Source of the DNA: Thioalkalivibrio sp. K90mix
Lineage (GTDB): Bacteria; Pseudomonadota; Gammaproteobacteria; Ectothiorhodospirales; Ectothiorhodospiraceae
DNA: 64,000 nt
Assembly: GCF_000025545.1 (NCBI RefSeq)
Contig: NC_013889.1
Location: 427,501-491,500, forward strand
Reading direction: 5' to 3'
The notes under the pieces are model-generated. The model worked only from the letters and a program-made list of their open reading frames with translations. It was not told where the DNA came from and made no database searches. Positions 38,405 to 47,268 of the stretch are shown here, in pieces. The position numbers were made by a program, and so were the translations under genes. Position 1 is the stretch's first letter. Every line of letters starts with the position of its first letter.

Positions 38405-38671
38405 CTAGAAGTCCTGTTCACCACCCCCGTCCGCGGGCGGTTCCATGCTGCCCTCTTCATCCGGCATCTGGCCGCCTTCCTGCGGGGGCTGCTGCTGTTG
38501 CATGCCCTCATCGGCCGGCGGTTGCATCGGTTCACCCCCGCCCTGTTCCTGCTGCTCCATCTGCTGCTGCTCGAATTCTTCCATGTCCATGTCGCCATTG
38601 CCGCAGCCGGCCAGGATCAGGGCAAACGGGGCGATCGCAAGCGTTGCCAGAATTCCAGTGGATCGTTTCAT
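38405..38671 (-). CDS. small Gln/Glu/Pro-rich lipoprotein
   Basis: An 88-residue precursor with signal helix TGILATLAIAPFALILAGC (lipobox LAGC, Cys about 23) and a low-complexity mature part: MEEFEQQQMEQQEQGGGEP, then a repeated PPADEG/PPQEGG pattern. No known domain. The chosen ATG has AGGAG upstream and starts with the usual MKR. It is convergent with another small acidic lipoprotein gene, each with its own terminator. Likely an envelope protein of unknown role. Confidence 0.75.
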   Translation of the reverse strand: MKRSTGILATLAIAPFALILAGCGNGDMDMEEFEQQQMEQQEQGGGEPMQPPADEGMQQQQPPQEGGQMPDEEGSMEPPADGGGEQDF

Positions 38672-38908
38672 GATGGCTCTCCTTGTTGCTCGAAGGCTTG
38701 GGTGAGTCGTGTGTGAAAACACTCTGCTTTCCGGTCAGGGGACAATCGCCGTTTTCATGAGTTCGACCGAATTTTTCGGAGCGTCCCCGGCTGTGCCGGC
38801 CGTCACGAAAGACTGTGTGCCAAATCGCCCTCCGCATGGGGGGGCGTTAAAGTGAACTCACTACTACCCGGAGGGTCCCGGACAATATCGGGTTCGCAAG
38901 ACATAACG

Positions 38909-39580
38909 ATGGCTGATACTCCAGAACTGGAAAACCTCGTGGAACAGGCCCGCAAGGCCTGGGGGCGCGGCGATATCGAGGCCGCGATCGATGGCTGGCG
39001 TGCCGGTGCCGCTGCTGGCGATGCCCGCTGCGCCTACAACCTGGGTGTACTGGCCGACGAGGGGCAATATCAGCCGCGCAATCCGGAAGCAGCCGCCCGC
39101 TGGTACCGCCGAGCCGCGGAGGCCGGCTTTCCGGATGCCGCCTTCAATCTCGCGGTCCTCTACGAACAGGGCGATGGTGTCGCCCCCGATGCCAACGAGG
39201 CCGCCCGCTGGTTTCACGTAGCCGCCGAGCGCGGCAATGCCCAGGCGATGTTCAATCTCGGACTCAAGTTCGATGAGGGCCGCGGGCTGCCCCAGGACGC
39301 CGAGCAGGCCGCGCAGTGGTACCTGCTGGCAGCCGAGGGTGGCGAGGGCCGGGGTGCCGCGAATCTGGGGCGGCTGTTCGCGATGGGTGAGGGTGTGGAG
39401 CGCTCGGACGTGTCGGCGTTCAAGTGGTACGCGATTGCCGCTGAAATGGGCGTGGCCAATGCCGCCCGCTATCGCGAGCGCGTGGCCCGGGAGCTGTCTC
39501 CCGACGAGCGCTTGCATGCGGGCGAGAAGGCCCGCGAGTGGCTGCAAAGTCAGGGACAGCCGGTGACGCGGTTGCAATAA
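38909..39580 (+). CDS. Sel1-repeat (TPR-like) protein
   Basis: A 223-residue protein of five or so Sel1 repeats, for example AYNLGVLADEGQY...AARWYRRAAEAG, AAFNLAVLYEQGDGVAPDAN and AMFNLGLKFDEGRGLPQDAE. There is no signal peptide from the chosen ATG, so it is probably cytosolic. Sel1 proteins act as scaffolds for protein-protein contacts; no partner can be inferred. Preceded by 237 bp shared with a divergent lipoprotein gene. Confidence 0.9.
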   Translation: MADTPELENLVEQARKAWGRGDIEAAIDGWRAGAAAGDARCAYNLGVLADEGQYQPRNPEAAARWYRRAAEAGFPDAAFNLAVLYEQGDGVAPDANEAARWFHVAAERGNAQAMFNLGLKFDEGRGLPQDAEQAAQWYLLAAEGGEGRGAANLGRLFAMGEGVERSDVSAFKWYAIAAEMGVANAARYRERVARELSPDERLHAGEKAREWLQSQGQPVTRLQ

Positions 39581-39610
39581 CCGGCGGGGTTGGTGCGTAA
39601 GGTGGCGTGA

Positions 39611-40054
39611 CTAGACCACCACGTTAAGTTCGCGCCGTGGCTCCTCAGTGGGGCCTGCCAGGCGCACGGCCAGTTCCACCCGACGGCGCAAGGCCTCGAC
39701 GCCGTCCTGCCCCAGCGAACTGCCATCACGAATCGCTGAATCGTCCGGCGTGTCGCCATCGCGGCGCATGCGGGCCGCCTCCTGCTCGGCGCTGATGCGC
39801 GCACGGCTCGACAGTTCCTGTTCGGAACGCGCGCCGAACTCCAGTGAGCGGTCACTCTGGTCGCCACCGCGGCGATCGCTATCCTGCTCCGCATCGTCCT
39901 CGATCGGACGGCGGGCCTCGCCGGCCTCGGGGTCGTTCAGCGGGCGGTCAAACTCCGCGGGTGCCGAGGTCTGGCCGAGTCCCAGGCGATCGGAACCCGT
40001 CGGCCGCGTGCCGAGCGGGACTGCCGCTGAAGGATTACTGACGGGGACTTCCAT
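39611..40054 (-). CDS. hypothetical charged protein
   Basis: I do not recognise a family. The 147-residue product is mostly disordered and rich in Arg, Asp, Glu and Ser (ARRPIEDDAEQDSDRRGG, RISAEQEAARMRRDGD), with a short amphipathic segment VEALRRRVELAVRLAG before a hydrophobic end ELNVVV. No export signal. It follows the short gene at 40080-40295 by 25 bp, so the two are probably one unit. It converges with the Sel1 gene. Confidence 0.65.
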   Translation of the reverse strand: MEVPVSNPSAAVPLGTRPTGSDRLGLGQTSAPAEFDRPLNDPEAGEARRPIEDDAEQDSDRRGGDQSDRSLEFGARSEQELSSRARISAEQEAARMRRDGDTPDDSAIRDGSSLGQDGVEALRRRVELAVRLAGPTEEPRRELNVVV

Positions 40055-40079
40055 CCTGCGCCTCCCGGAATCCGCCTTC

Positions 40080-40295
40080 TCAGGCGCGCACGTCCAGCAG
40101 CGAGCCGATCATGCGATCTTCGGCCTGCAGGGTTTTCACCGAGGCCTCGACCTGATTCTGGCTCGCGATCATGCCGACCTGTGCGGTTGTGCTTTCGCGC
40201 CCGCCGGCCGGCTCGGTGGCCACCGTATGCGCCTGCTGGCGCAGGCGGGTGACCCCATTCTGGATGCCCGTCAGGGACGCGCTGCCATCGATCAT
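40080..40295 (-). CDS. small protein resembling flagellar rod/hook N-termini
   Basis: A 71-residue protein. Its first part, SLTGIQNGVTRLRQQAHTVA, resembles the N-terminal helix of axial flagellar proteins (ALSGI-type with xxRLxxxAHNVAN), and the last part QNQVEASVKTLQAEDRMIGS resembles their C-terminal helix, as if a rod protein were reduced to its two end helices. That is only a likeness by eye. It may be a motility-related accessory protein; no flagellar genes are nearby. Probably co-transcribed with the next gene. Confidence 0.6.
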   Translation of the reverse strand: MIDGSASLTGIQNGVTRLRQQAHTVATEPAGGRESTTAQVGMIASQNQVEASVKTLQAEDRMIGSLLDVRA

Positions 40296-40354
40296 CGGGT
40301 GAATCCGTTAAATGAACGTCTTGACAATTATAGATCAATTACTTGGAAGACGCT

Positions 40355-41479
40355 TCATGCGTTGGCGAGACTGCCGGTCAGGGCATCGCGAATGGTGGAG
40401 CGGGCATTGGCCTGGCGCTGCTGCCATTGCGCCAGGTCATCGCGTCGATCCTGTGCGGTCCGGCCCTCGGCCAGGCGTGCGAGGACCTCGTCGGCCACCT
40501 CTTCCGGTGTGCTGCCGCGCGACACCAGGCCGGTGTGCTCGGCGGCCAGCCGCAGGCGGGTAGCGGCGTCCGGCTGAGCCGGATTGTCCGCCGGGCCACA
40601 AACAACGGCACTGCCGTAGGCCAGGGGCAGCGCGAGATCCGGCGGCGTCTCGCTGGCGGCCAGTGTGCCGCCAGGGAGGGTCACGTGTGCGCAGCCATAG
40701 GCCGAATGCAGGGTGTCGGGGTCCTCGATGTAGTACACCCGATTCTTGCGGGGGACAAAGGACGTCATGAAGCGGTTGTGGCGGATGATGGGAAGCGAAT
40801 ACTTGATCGCGTCGCGGTACACCGGCTCGTGACGCTCGCGATCCGCGGGCGCCAGCAGCAGGATCGCGGCGGTTTGGCGCAGCACGGCGAACAGCGCGGC
40901 GAACGCAAAGGCCTCTTCGCCAGGCCCCGTGTTGGGGGCGAGCAGGATGGGGTGCCCCTTCTCGTGGTATTCGCGGAAGCGTTCGCAGAAGTCCGAGTCG
41001 GGAGGCGGGGCTGCGGGCAGTTCGACGGCGCCGGCGAGCGGATCGCCGATCACCTGTGCCCCGGGCGCTTTGCAGGCCTGATCGCGCGCGGCGAAGATCC
41101 CGGTCCACTCGACGCCAGCCGGGGCGTCGCCCTCGGCGTTCACCCAGAGGCGGGGCACGGTGATTGCGGCGAGTGGCGGACCCAGTTCGCCCGCCGGGCC
41201 GATGACGACCACGGCCCGTGGCTGCAGGCGTGCCAGCCGTTCCCGGGCCAGATTCGGCAGCAGCGCCACGGTGGGCCGGTCACCACCCGGGTCGGGCAGT
41301 TCTCCGTCGCGCTCGGAATCGGTCACGCCGAGCGTCAGTGGGCCCGCGGTAGCGGCCAGGTCGTCCAGCCAGTCGCTGGCGGCCAGCAGGGTCTGTTTCG
41401 GGGCCAGCACGACGATGCGGCCGGCACTGCCGGCAGGCACGGAGCGGGCGGTGATCCAGGCGGACAAACGTGAGAACAT
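40355..41479 (-). CDS. glycosyltransferase-like protein (GT-B/KDO-transferase-like)
   Basis: A 374-residue protein with no signal peptide. It looks like a GT-B fold: an N-terminal half without clear motifs, then HPILLAPNTGPGEEAFAFAA near 190, a nucleotide-binding-like ILLLAPADRERHEPVYRDA near 220, and a C-terminal stretch YGSAVVCGPADNPAQPDAA. The arrangement recalls WaaA-type KDO transferases or mitochondrial-fission ELM1-like proteins, but identity is weak. Not part of an LPS cluster here. Function uncertain. Confidence 0.5.
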   Translation of the reverse strand: MFSRLSAWITARSVPAGSAGRIVVLAPKQTLLAASDWLDDLAATAGPLTLGVTDSERDGELPDPGGDRPTVALLPNLARERLARLQPRAVVVIGPAGELGPPLAAITVPRLWVNAEGDAPAGVEWTGIFAARDQACKAPGAQVIGDPLAGAVELPAAPPPDSDFCERFREYHEKGHPILLAPNTGPGEEAFAFAALFAVLRQTAAILLLAPADRERHEPVYRDAIKYSLPIIRHNRFMTSFVPRKNRVYYIEDPDTLHSAYGCAHVTLPGGTLAASETPPDLALPLAYGSAVVCGPADNPAQPDAATRLRLAAEHTGLVSRGSTPEEVADEVLARLAEGRTAQDRRDDLAQWQQRQANARSTIRDALTGSLANA

Positions 41480-41568
41480 GGCGGGCTGTCATCCGGTGGT
41501 CAGCGGGAGGGCCGGCATTATACGAGAGCCGGCGCGCCGGGGCCGCCCCGCGTCGGAGAGTGCAAGGC

Positions 41569-42261
41569 ATGCAGATACGCTGGATCGTGGGACTGATCGC
41601 GATGGCCGTGATTATGGCGCTGGCGATGTGGGTCTATTCCAACCCGGGCGGTCAGCGTACCCAGCAGTTCACCGACCTGCCCTGGCAGGTGCAGGTGATC
41701 GACGAGCAGCGTACCCGCGTGCTGGGTATTACGCTGGGTGAATCCACCATGGCGGACCAGATGGGCCGTCTGCCGGTGCCGGATATCCGCCTGTTCGTGG
41801 ACCCGGACGGGAGCCGTTCGGTCGAGGCCTATTACGTGAACGCGCGCATTCCCCCGTTCGAGACGAACCTGGTTCTGCGCCCGGATCTGGACGAGGCCGA
41901 CCTTGATCGCATCGAGTCCCAGACGACCTCCGATCGGCCCATGCCCAGCGGGGCATGGCGCTACGGGTTGAGCGACGAGGCGCTCAGTTCGCTGGGCAAT
42001 GTGCCGATCGTCGAGATGAGCTACATCCCCCGCGCGCGCTGGACCCACGACGTTCTGGTGGAGCGCTTTGGCGAACCGGCCGAACGTATGCAGGTCGATT
42101 CCGACCACAGCTACTGGCTTTATCCCGACCGCGGCCTGGCCATCATGGTGCCGCGCCGGGGCCGCGTGCTGATGCATTTTGTCACCCAGGAGCGCTGGGC
42201 CCAGACGGTGAGTCGTTTGCGTGATGAAGGACGGCGCATGCTCGGCGAGGACCATGAGTGA
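41569..42261 (+). CDS. membrane-anchored protein of unknown function
   Basis: A 230-residue protein with one N-terminal anchor helix (WIVGLIAMAVIMALAMWVY, 5-23) and a periplasmic domain. The sequence RVLGITLGESTMADQM near 50 and DHSYWLYPDRGLAIMVPRRG near 180 are the most conserved-looking stretches; the former resembles SmpA/OmlA-type start helices. I do not know a function. It overlaps the ycgN-like gene by 8 bp and so is translationally coupled to it. Confidence 0.75.
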   Translation: MQIRWIVGLIAMAVIMALAMWVYSNPGGQRTQQFTDLPWQVQVIDEQRTRVLGITLGESTMADQMGRLPVPDIRLFVDPDGSRSVEAYYVNARIPPFETNLVLRPDLDEADLDRIESQTTSDRPMPSGAWRYGLSDEALSSLGNVPIVEMSYIPRARWTHDVLVERFGEPAERMQVDSDHSYWLYPDRGLAIMVPRRGRVLMHFVTQERWAQTVSRLRDEGRRMLGEDHE

Positions 42262-42766
42262 CCCTGCAGACGAGCCCCCGGTCCCGTTCTGGGAGCGCCC
42301 GCTCGAGACGCTGAGCCACGCCGAGTGGGAGGCCCTTTGCGACGGCTGCGGCCGCTGCTGCCTGCACAAGCTGGAAGACGAGGATTCGGGTGACCTGGCC
42401 TTTACCTGGCTGGCCTGCGACCTGCTCGACTGCGAGACCGGCGCCTGTTCGGACTACGCAAATCGCCGCAACTTCGTGCCCGACTGCATCCAGCTCACCC
42501 TGGAAGACCTGGCCAGCTACCACTGGCTGCCGCCGACCTGCGCCTACCGACTGCGCTTCGAAGGCCAGCCGCTGCCCACCTGGCACCCGCTGCTGACGGG
42601 CGATCCGGAGACGGTCAAGCAAGCCCGCGTCTCGGTGGCCGGCCGGGTCATCCGCGAGTGTGATGCCCCGGACCTCCCCCTGATCGACTACGTGGTCGAC
42701 TGGCCCGGCGAGGTGCCGGAGTCCGCGCGTCTGTGGCGCCCGGTGGTACGGCTCCCGCAGGAGTAG
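42254..42766 (+). CDS. YcgN family (UPF0260) cysteine-cluster protein
   Basis: A 170-residue YcgN-like protein. It has FWERPLETLSHAEWEALCDGCGRCCLHK in two conserved halves, then CDLLDCETGACSDYANRR and PDCIQL, the eight-cysteine pattern of the family, which probably binds metal or an Fe-S cluster. Function unknown. Its start overlaps the preceding stop (ATGAGTGA) and the next gene begins two bases after its stop, so three genes are linked. Confidence 0.9.
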   Translation: MSDPADEPPVPFWERPLETLSHAEWEALCDGCGRCCLHKLEDEDSGDLAFTWLACDLLDCETGACSDYANRRNFVPDCIQLTLEDLASYHWLPPTCAYRLRFEGQPLPTWHPLLTGDPETVKQARVSVAGRVIRECDAPDLPLIDYVVDWPGEVPESARLWRPVVRLPQE

Positions 42767-42768
42767 CG

Positions 42769-43251
42769 ATGTCGGGCTACGTCGACCTGTTCGTGTACGG
42801 GACACTGAAGCAGGGCTTCGCCAACCACCGGACGTTCTGCAAGAAGGCCCTGAAGATCCGCGCCGCCACGATTGCCGGACAGCTCTATGACCTGCCCGTG
42901 GGTTATCCCGCCGTGCAGATTCCCGACAACAGCATTCTCCTGAAGGCCGGTCAGGACCCGGCCCGTGACGCGGGGCGTCAGCACCGCTTTCGGGGTCTGA
43001 CGCAGCCAGCCCCGGAGGGGGCGCAGGGGCTTGTGCACGGCGAGTGGATTCGCCTGCCCGACCCGCCACGGACCCTGCCGCACGTCGACGCCCTCGAGGG
43101 TGTACGCCCGGACGGCCGCGGGGAGTATCGCCGCGCCCTGGTGCCCGCCTGGACCGAGGATGGTCCGGCTGCCCTCTGGGTCTACTGGATGCCACGCCTG
43201 CCGCCCGGCGCGCGCCATCTGGCGGACGGCACCTGGCCGGCACGGCCCTGA
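42769..43251 (+). CDS. gamma-glutamylcyclotransferase-like (AIG2/GGCT) protein
   Basis: A 160-residue protein opening DLFVYGTLKQGFANH, the YGTLxxG signature that binds the gamma-glutamyl group, followed by LPVGYPAVQ and a GEW segment near 98 with the likely catalytic acid in VDALEGV near 110. An unusual insert (about 62-90) follows ILLKAG. Members cyclise gamma-glutamyl-amines or peptides; substrate unknown. Last gene of a three-gene unit. Confidence 0.87.
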   Translation: MSGYVDLFVYGTLKQGFANHRTFCKKALKIRAATIAGQLYDLPVGYPAVQIPDNSILLKAGQDPARDAGRQHRFRGLTQPAPEGAQGLVHGEWIRLPDPPRTLPHVDALEGVRPDGRGEYRRALVPAWTEDGPAALWVYWMPRLPPGARHLADGTWPARP

Positions 43252-43310
43252 ACCGCCTGGCTCAGCTGTGGTGGTCCTGTAGCGTCCGCTCCACGATCCG
43301 CGCGGGGTGT

Positions 43311-43397
43311 AGGATGCTGATGGGCGCAGCGAATCGCATCACATTGGGGCTGAGATAGGTTCCACGCTTGAAGCGATGCGATGCGCTCATCGCATCC
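43311..43397. repeat. imperfect palindromic intergenic repeat
   Basis: AGGATGCTGATGGGCGCAGC then GAATCGCATC at the left is roughly inverted at the right in GCGATGCGATGCGCTCATCG CATCCT-type sequence, giving an 87-bp dyad. The left arm nearly matches 17059-17087. It lies between convergent genes and may act as a transcription end; no T-run is present. Confidence 0.6.
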
Positions 43398-43427
43398 TGC
43401 GTTTTGCCTTGTGGTCTTCGTGCAGGA

Positions 43428-45089
43428 CTAGCCAGCAGCGGCGAGGAGTTCGCGGGCGTGGGTGCGGGTGGTTTCGGTGAGCTGGGTGCCGCCGATCAGG
43501 CGGGCCAGGGCCTCTATGCGGCGCTCGTCGTCCAGCGGCTGGATGGCGGTGCGGGTGCCGTCCTTGCCGTGCGACTTCTGCACCTCCAGTTGCTGGTGGG
43601 CCTGGGCGGCGACCTGCGCCAGGTGGGTCACGCACAGGACCTGATGGCGCTCGCCCAGGGTGCGCAGCTTGCGCCCGACGACCTCGGCGACCGCGCCGCT
43701 GATGCCACTGTCGACCTCGTCGAAAATCAGCGTGGGCACGGTCTGCTGCTGGCTGGCCAGCACCTGTAGCGCGAGCCCGATACGCGAGAGTTCGCCGCCG
43801 GAGGCGACCTTCGCCATCGGCTGGGGGGCGGCGCCGGGGTTCGCGGCGACGCGGAACTCGATGTGATCCACGCCGTGTGCCTGCGGCTTGTCGGCGGGCT
43901 CGATGGCGATCTCGAAGTGGCCGCCGGCCATGCCCAGCTCCTGCATGGTGTCGGTGACTGCCTGACCGATGCGCTTGGCGGTCTGCCGGCGGGCCTTGCT
44001 GAGCGCCGCGGCGGCCGCATCAAAGGCCGTGCGAGTCTCCTGCTCGCGCGCCTCCAGGGCCTCGAGGGTCTGGTCGCCGTTCTCCAGGGCGTCCCGCTCG
44101 GTCTGCAGTTCGTCGTGCAGGCCCGGCAGGGCCTCGGGGTCGACCCGGTGCTTGCGCGCCAGGCGCAGGTATTCGCCGACGCGCTGGTCCAGTTCGGCCA
44201 GGCGCTCCGGGTCCAGTTCGATGCCGTCGGCCAGTCGGCGCAGGGTGTCGTTGGCCTCGTCGATCTGGATGCGCGCCGATTCCAGTAGCTCGACAGCCGG
44301 GTTGACCCGTTCGTCGTGCTGCGCGGCGTCCTGCAGCGCGTGCAGGACATGGCCGATCCGGGAATCGACGCCGGCGTCGTCCTCGATCTGCTGGCTGGCG
44401 GTCTGCAGCGCGGTCAGCACCTCGGTGCCGTGGGCGAGCTGGTTCTGCTCGACCAGCAGTTGCGGGTACTCGTCCTGTACCGGGGCCAGTTCGGCCAGCT
44501 CGGTGGTCTGGAAGCGCAGCAGGTCGAGGCGGTCGGAGGTGTCGGCCTGGCTCTCGCGGGCCTGTTCCAGCGCGCGGGCGGCCTCGCGCCAGGCGCCATG
44601 GGCCTCGCGCACGCGGGACACCCGGTCGCCCTCGAGGAAGCCGTCCAGCCAGTGGCGCTGGGTGTCGCGCTGCAGCAGTTGCTGGTGCGCGTGCTGACCG
44701 TGGATGTCCACCAGCCACTCGCCCAGCGTGCGCAACTGGCCGACCGCGACCGGGCGGCCGTTGATCCAGGCGCGGCTCTTGCCCTGACGGGTCAGGACCC
44801 GCCGCAGCAGCACCGTGTCGTCGTCGGGGTCCGCCAGCTCCTGTTCGGCCAGCCACCTGCCGGCCGGGCCCGTGTCGGGCAGGGCGAACTCGGCGGACAG
44901 GTCGGCCTGTTGGGTACCCTCGCGCACCATGCCGGCGTCGGCGCGATCCCCCAGCAGCTGGCCGATCACGTCGATCAGGATGGACTTGCCGGCGCCGGTC
45001 TCGCCGGTCAGGGCGCTCAGGCCCGTGTCCAGCTCCAGCTCGAGGTGGTCGATGATGGCGAAGTCGCGGATGCTGATCAGTCGCAGCAT
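43428..45089 (-). CDS. recN: DNA repair protein RecN
   Basis: SMC-like ATPase for double-strand break repair. The 553-residue protein starts MLRLISIRDFAIIDHLELEL and has Walker A GETGAGKSIL near 32, long coiled coils (about 150-370), the ABC signature ASGGELSRIGLAL near 426 and Walker B TLIFDEVDSGISG near 457. Preceded by nadK with a 7-bp gap; this nadK-recN pairing is common. Confidence 0.97.
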   Translation of the reverse strand: MLRLISIRDFAIIDHLELELDTGLSALTGETGAGKSILIDVIGQLLGDRADAGMVREGTQQADLSAEFALPDTGPAGRWLAEQELADPDDDTVLLRRVLTRQGKSRAWINGRPVAVGQLRTLGEWLVDIHGQHAHQQLLQRDTQRHWLDGFLEGDRVSRVREAHGAWREAARALEQARESQADTSDRLDLLRFQTTELAELAPVQDEYPQLLVEQNQLAHGTEVLTALQTASQQIEDDAGVDSRIGHVLHALQDAAQHDERVNPAVELLESARIQIDEANDTLRRLADGIELDPERLAELDQRVGEYLRLARKHRVDPEALPGLHDELQTERDALENGDQTLEALEAREQETRTAFDAAAAALSKARRQTAKRIGQAVTDTMQELGMAGGHFEIAIEPADKPQAHGVDHIEFRVAANPGAAPQPMAKVASGGELSRIGLALQVLASQQQTVPTLIFDEVDSGISGAVAEVVGRKLRTLGERHQVLCVTHLAQVAAQAHQQLEVQKSHGKDGTRTAIQPLDDERRIEALARLIGGTQLTETTRTHARELLAAAG

Positions 45090-45096
45090 GGCGGGA

Positions 45097-45972
45097 TCAG
45101 GGCTGCTCGCCCCAGCGCAGCTTGGTGCGCAGGACACGCAGGAAGTAGTGCTCGCGCGGGTGGATCAGGGTCAGGTTGCGCTCGCGGCGGCGAATGCGCA
45201 CCAGATCGCCGGGGGCGAAATCGATGTTCTCCTGGCCATCCAGTGCGATCTGAGCCGGCGACCGGCTGCCGCTGGACAGGCGAATCTCCACCGTGGAGCG
45301 GCCGCTGACGACCAGAGGGCGGTGGTTCAGGCTGTGCGGGCAGACCGGCACCATGACCATCGCATCCAGCTGCGGGGTCAGAATCGGGCCGCCGGCGGAC
45401 AGGGCATAGGCGGTGGAGCCGGTGGGCGTAGCCACGACCAGCCCATCGGCGCGCAGGCGGCCGATGTCCATGCCGTCGATCGCGGTGTCGAACTCGATGA
45501 TGCGCACGACGCTGAGCACATGCAGCACGACGTCGTTGAGCGCGATGCCCTCGTGGATGGTGACACCGTCACGGATCAACTCGGCCTCGAGCATCGCACG
45601 CGGTTCCAGCTCATAGGCCCCGTCGAGCACCTCGCCCAGTTCCTCGCAGGCGGTCTCCGGCGAGACATCCACCAGAAAACCGAGACGCCCCAGGTTGATC
45701 CCGAGTACCGGCGTCTCGGCATCCGCGATCCGGCGTGCGGTGGACAGCAGCGTACCGTCGCCGCCGATGACAACCAGCAGGTCGGCCGCTTCGGCGAGTT
45801 CAGCCAGGGGGAGCAGCGGGATATCGTCCGGGCGCTCGAAGCCGGGGATGTCCTCCTCCATTCGGACCTGGCGGCCGCGCGTGCGAAGCAGTTCGACCAG
45901 CCGGCCCACCAGTGGGCCCGTGCGCGAGTCGCTGGCCTTGCCCACCAGCCCGATCGTGTTGAATTCCGGCAT
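45097..45972 (-). CDS. nadK: NAD kinase
   Basis: Phosphorylates NAD to NADP. The 291-residue protein has the VVIGGDGTLLSTAR motif near 65, INLGRLGFLVDVS near 90, the ALNDVVLHV stretch near 140 and ADGLVVATPTGSTAYALSAGG near 173. Two adjacent ATG codons are possible starts; the second is given. Divergent from hrcA with about 115 bp between, and upstream of recN. Confidence 0.96.
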   Translation of the reverse strand: MPEFNTIGLVGKASDSRTGPLVGRLVELLRTRGRQVRMEEDIPGFERPDDIPLLPLAELAEAADLLVVIGGDGTLLSTARRIADAETPVLGINLGRLGFLVDVSPETACEELGEVLDGAYELEPRAMLEAELIRDGVTIHEGIALNDVVLHVLSVVRIIEFDTAIDGMDIGRLRADGLVVATPTGSTAYALSAGGPILTPQLDAMVMVPVCPHSLNHRPLVVSGRSTVEIRLSSGSRSPAQIALDGQENIDFAPGDLVRIRRRERNLTLIHPREHYFLRVLRTKLRWGEQP

Positions 45973-46087
45973 CATGGCGGCATTATCCGGAAAAGGGCGG
46001 GGGACTGCATCCGCGGTTTCTTGACGTCTCCTGGTCTGGGGCAAACACTTGGGCCTGTCACTCGCCCCAATGGAGCGCTGATCAACG

Positions 46088-47143
46088 ATGGAAAATGCGG
46101 CGATCAATCTGGATGCCAGGGCCCGTACCCTGCTGCGGACCCTGATCGAGAGCTATATCCGCGACGGTCAGCCGGTCGGCTCGCGTACCCTCGCGCGCAC
46201 CTCCGGGCTCAAGGTCAGCGCGGCCACGGTGCGCAATGTGATGGCCGATCTCGAGGATCTGGGTCTGATTCAGGCACCGCATACCTCCGCCGGGCGGATC
46301 CCGACCGCGAGCGGCTACCGCCTGTTCGTCGACAGTCTGCTGCAGGTGCGCGAACCGACGGTCGAGGAGATTCGCGCGATCCAGTCGGGTTTCGACCCGA
46401 ACGCGACCACCCAGGACCTGATGGGGGCGACCTCCAACCTGTTGTCGCAGGTGACGCGCATGGCCGGCATGGTGCGCCTGCCGCGCCACCGCAACGTGGC
46501 GCTCAGTCAGCTCGAGTTCCTGCGCCTGGGCGAACGCCGGGTCCTGGCGATCCTGGTGATCGATGGCAAGGAGGTGCAGAACCGCGTGCTGGAACTGGAG
46601 CGCGACTTCGACCAGGACCAGCTTCAGCGCATGGCCAACTATCTGAACGCGCACCTGGCCGGCAAGAGCCTGCACGCGGTGCGCGATGCCCTGCTGCGCG
46701 AGATGCGCGACGTGCGCGAGAACCTGGACGCGATGATGCTGGCGGCCATTGATCTCGGCGAGAAGGCCGTGGCCGGCGAAGACCCGGACGACGTCGTGGT
46801 GGCGGGGCAGACCCACCTGCTCAGCTACGAGGAACTAGCCGACATCGACCGCCTGCGTCAGTTGCTGGAGGCCTTCAACGAGAAGCGCGAGATCCTCGGG
46901 ATTCTGGATCAGTGCATCCGCAGCGATCGGGTACAGATCTTCATCGGCCGCGAGTCCGGGCTCGACTGGTTCGAAAACTGTTCGGTGGTCACGGCCCCCT
47001 ACAGTGTCGACGGGGAAGTGGTCGGCGTGCTCGGGGTGATCGGACCCGCGCGCATGTCCTACGATCGCGTGATCCCGATTGTGGACGTGACCGCGCGCTT
47101 GCTGGGCTCGGCGCTCGGTGACCCGGTCCATGACACGAAATAG
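46088..47143 (+). CDS. hrcA: heat-inducible transcription repressor HrcA
   Basis: HrcA represses chaperone genes by binding CIRCE operators. The 351-residue protein has the N-terminal winged helix (ARTLLRTLIESYIRDGQPVG and SAATVRNVMADLEDLGLIQA), the conserved PHTSAGRIPTASGYRLFVD near 70 and a C-terminal GAF-like dimer domain ending GVIGPARMSYDRVIPIVD. It heads hrcA-grpE-dnaK-dnaJ. I see no CIRCE (TTAGCACTC-N9-GAGTGCTAA) in this window, while RpoH-type promoters precede grpE, dnaK and htpG, so its targets are probably elsewhere (for example groESL). Confidence 0.95.
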   Translation: MENAAINLDARARTLLRTLIESYIRDGQPVGSRTLARTSGLKVSAATVRNVMADLEDLGLIQAPHTSAGRIPTASGYRLFVDSLLQVREPTVEEIRAIQSGFDPNATTQDLMGATSNLLSQVTRMAGMVRLPRHRNVALSQLEFLRLGERRVLAILVIDGKEVQNRVLELERDFDQDQLQRMANYLNAHLAGKSLHAVRDALLREMRDVRENLDAMMLAAIDLGEKAVAGEDPDDVVVAGQTHLLSYEELADIDRLRQLLEAFNEKREILGILDQCIRSDRVQIFIGRESGLDWFENCSVVTAPYSVDGEVVGVLGVIGPARMSYDRVIPIVDVTARLLGSALGDPVHDTK

Positions 47144-47152
47144 CCGGACACC

Positions 47153-47179
47153 CTTGAAACCGCTCCGGGTGCCCCCAGA
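47153..47179 (+). promoter_or_regulatory. sigma-32 promoter for grpE
   Basis: CTTGAAA, 12-bp spacer, CCCCCAGA, starting just after hrcA stops. Close to the RpoH consensus CTTGAAA-N11-16-CCCCATNT. Confidence 0.78.
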
Positions 47180-47268
47180 GTCCCGATAGTTAAACCGAAT
47201 TGATTCGCGTATGCCGCCCGCAGGGTCCGGCATGCGTTTTACTTTTCACCGATTCTTACGAGGCAGAC

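Noticed and set aside
46000-46087. CIRCE operator before hrcA
   Set aside because: No TTAGCACTC/GAGTGCTAA dyad; only GC-rich sequence with a weak CTTGACG.
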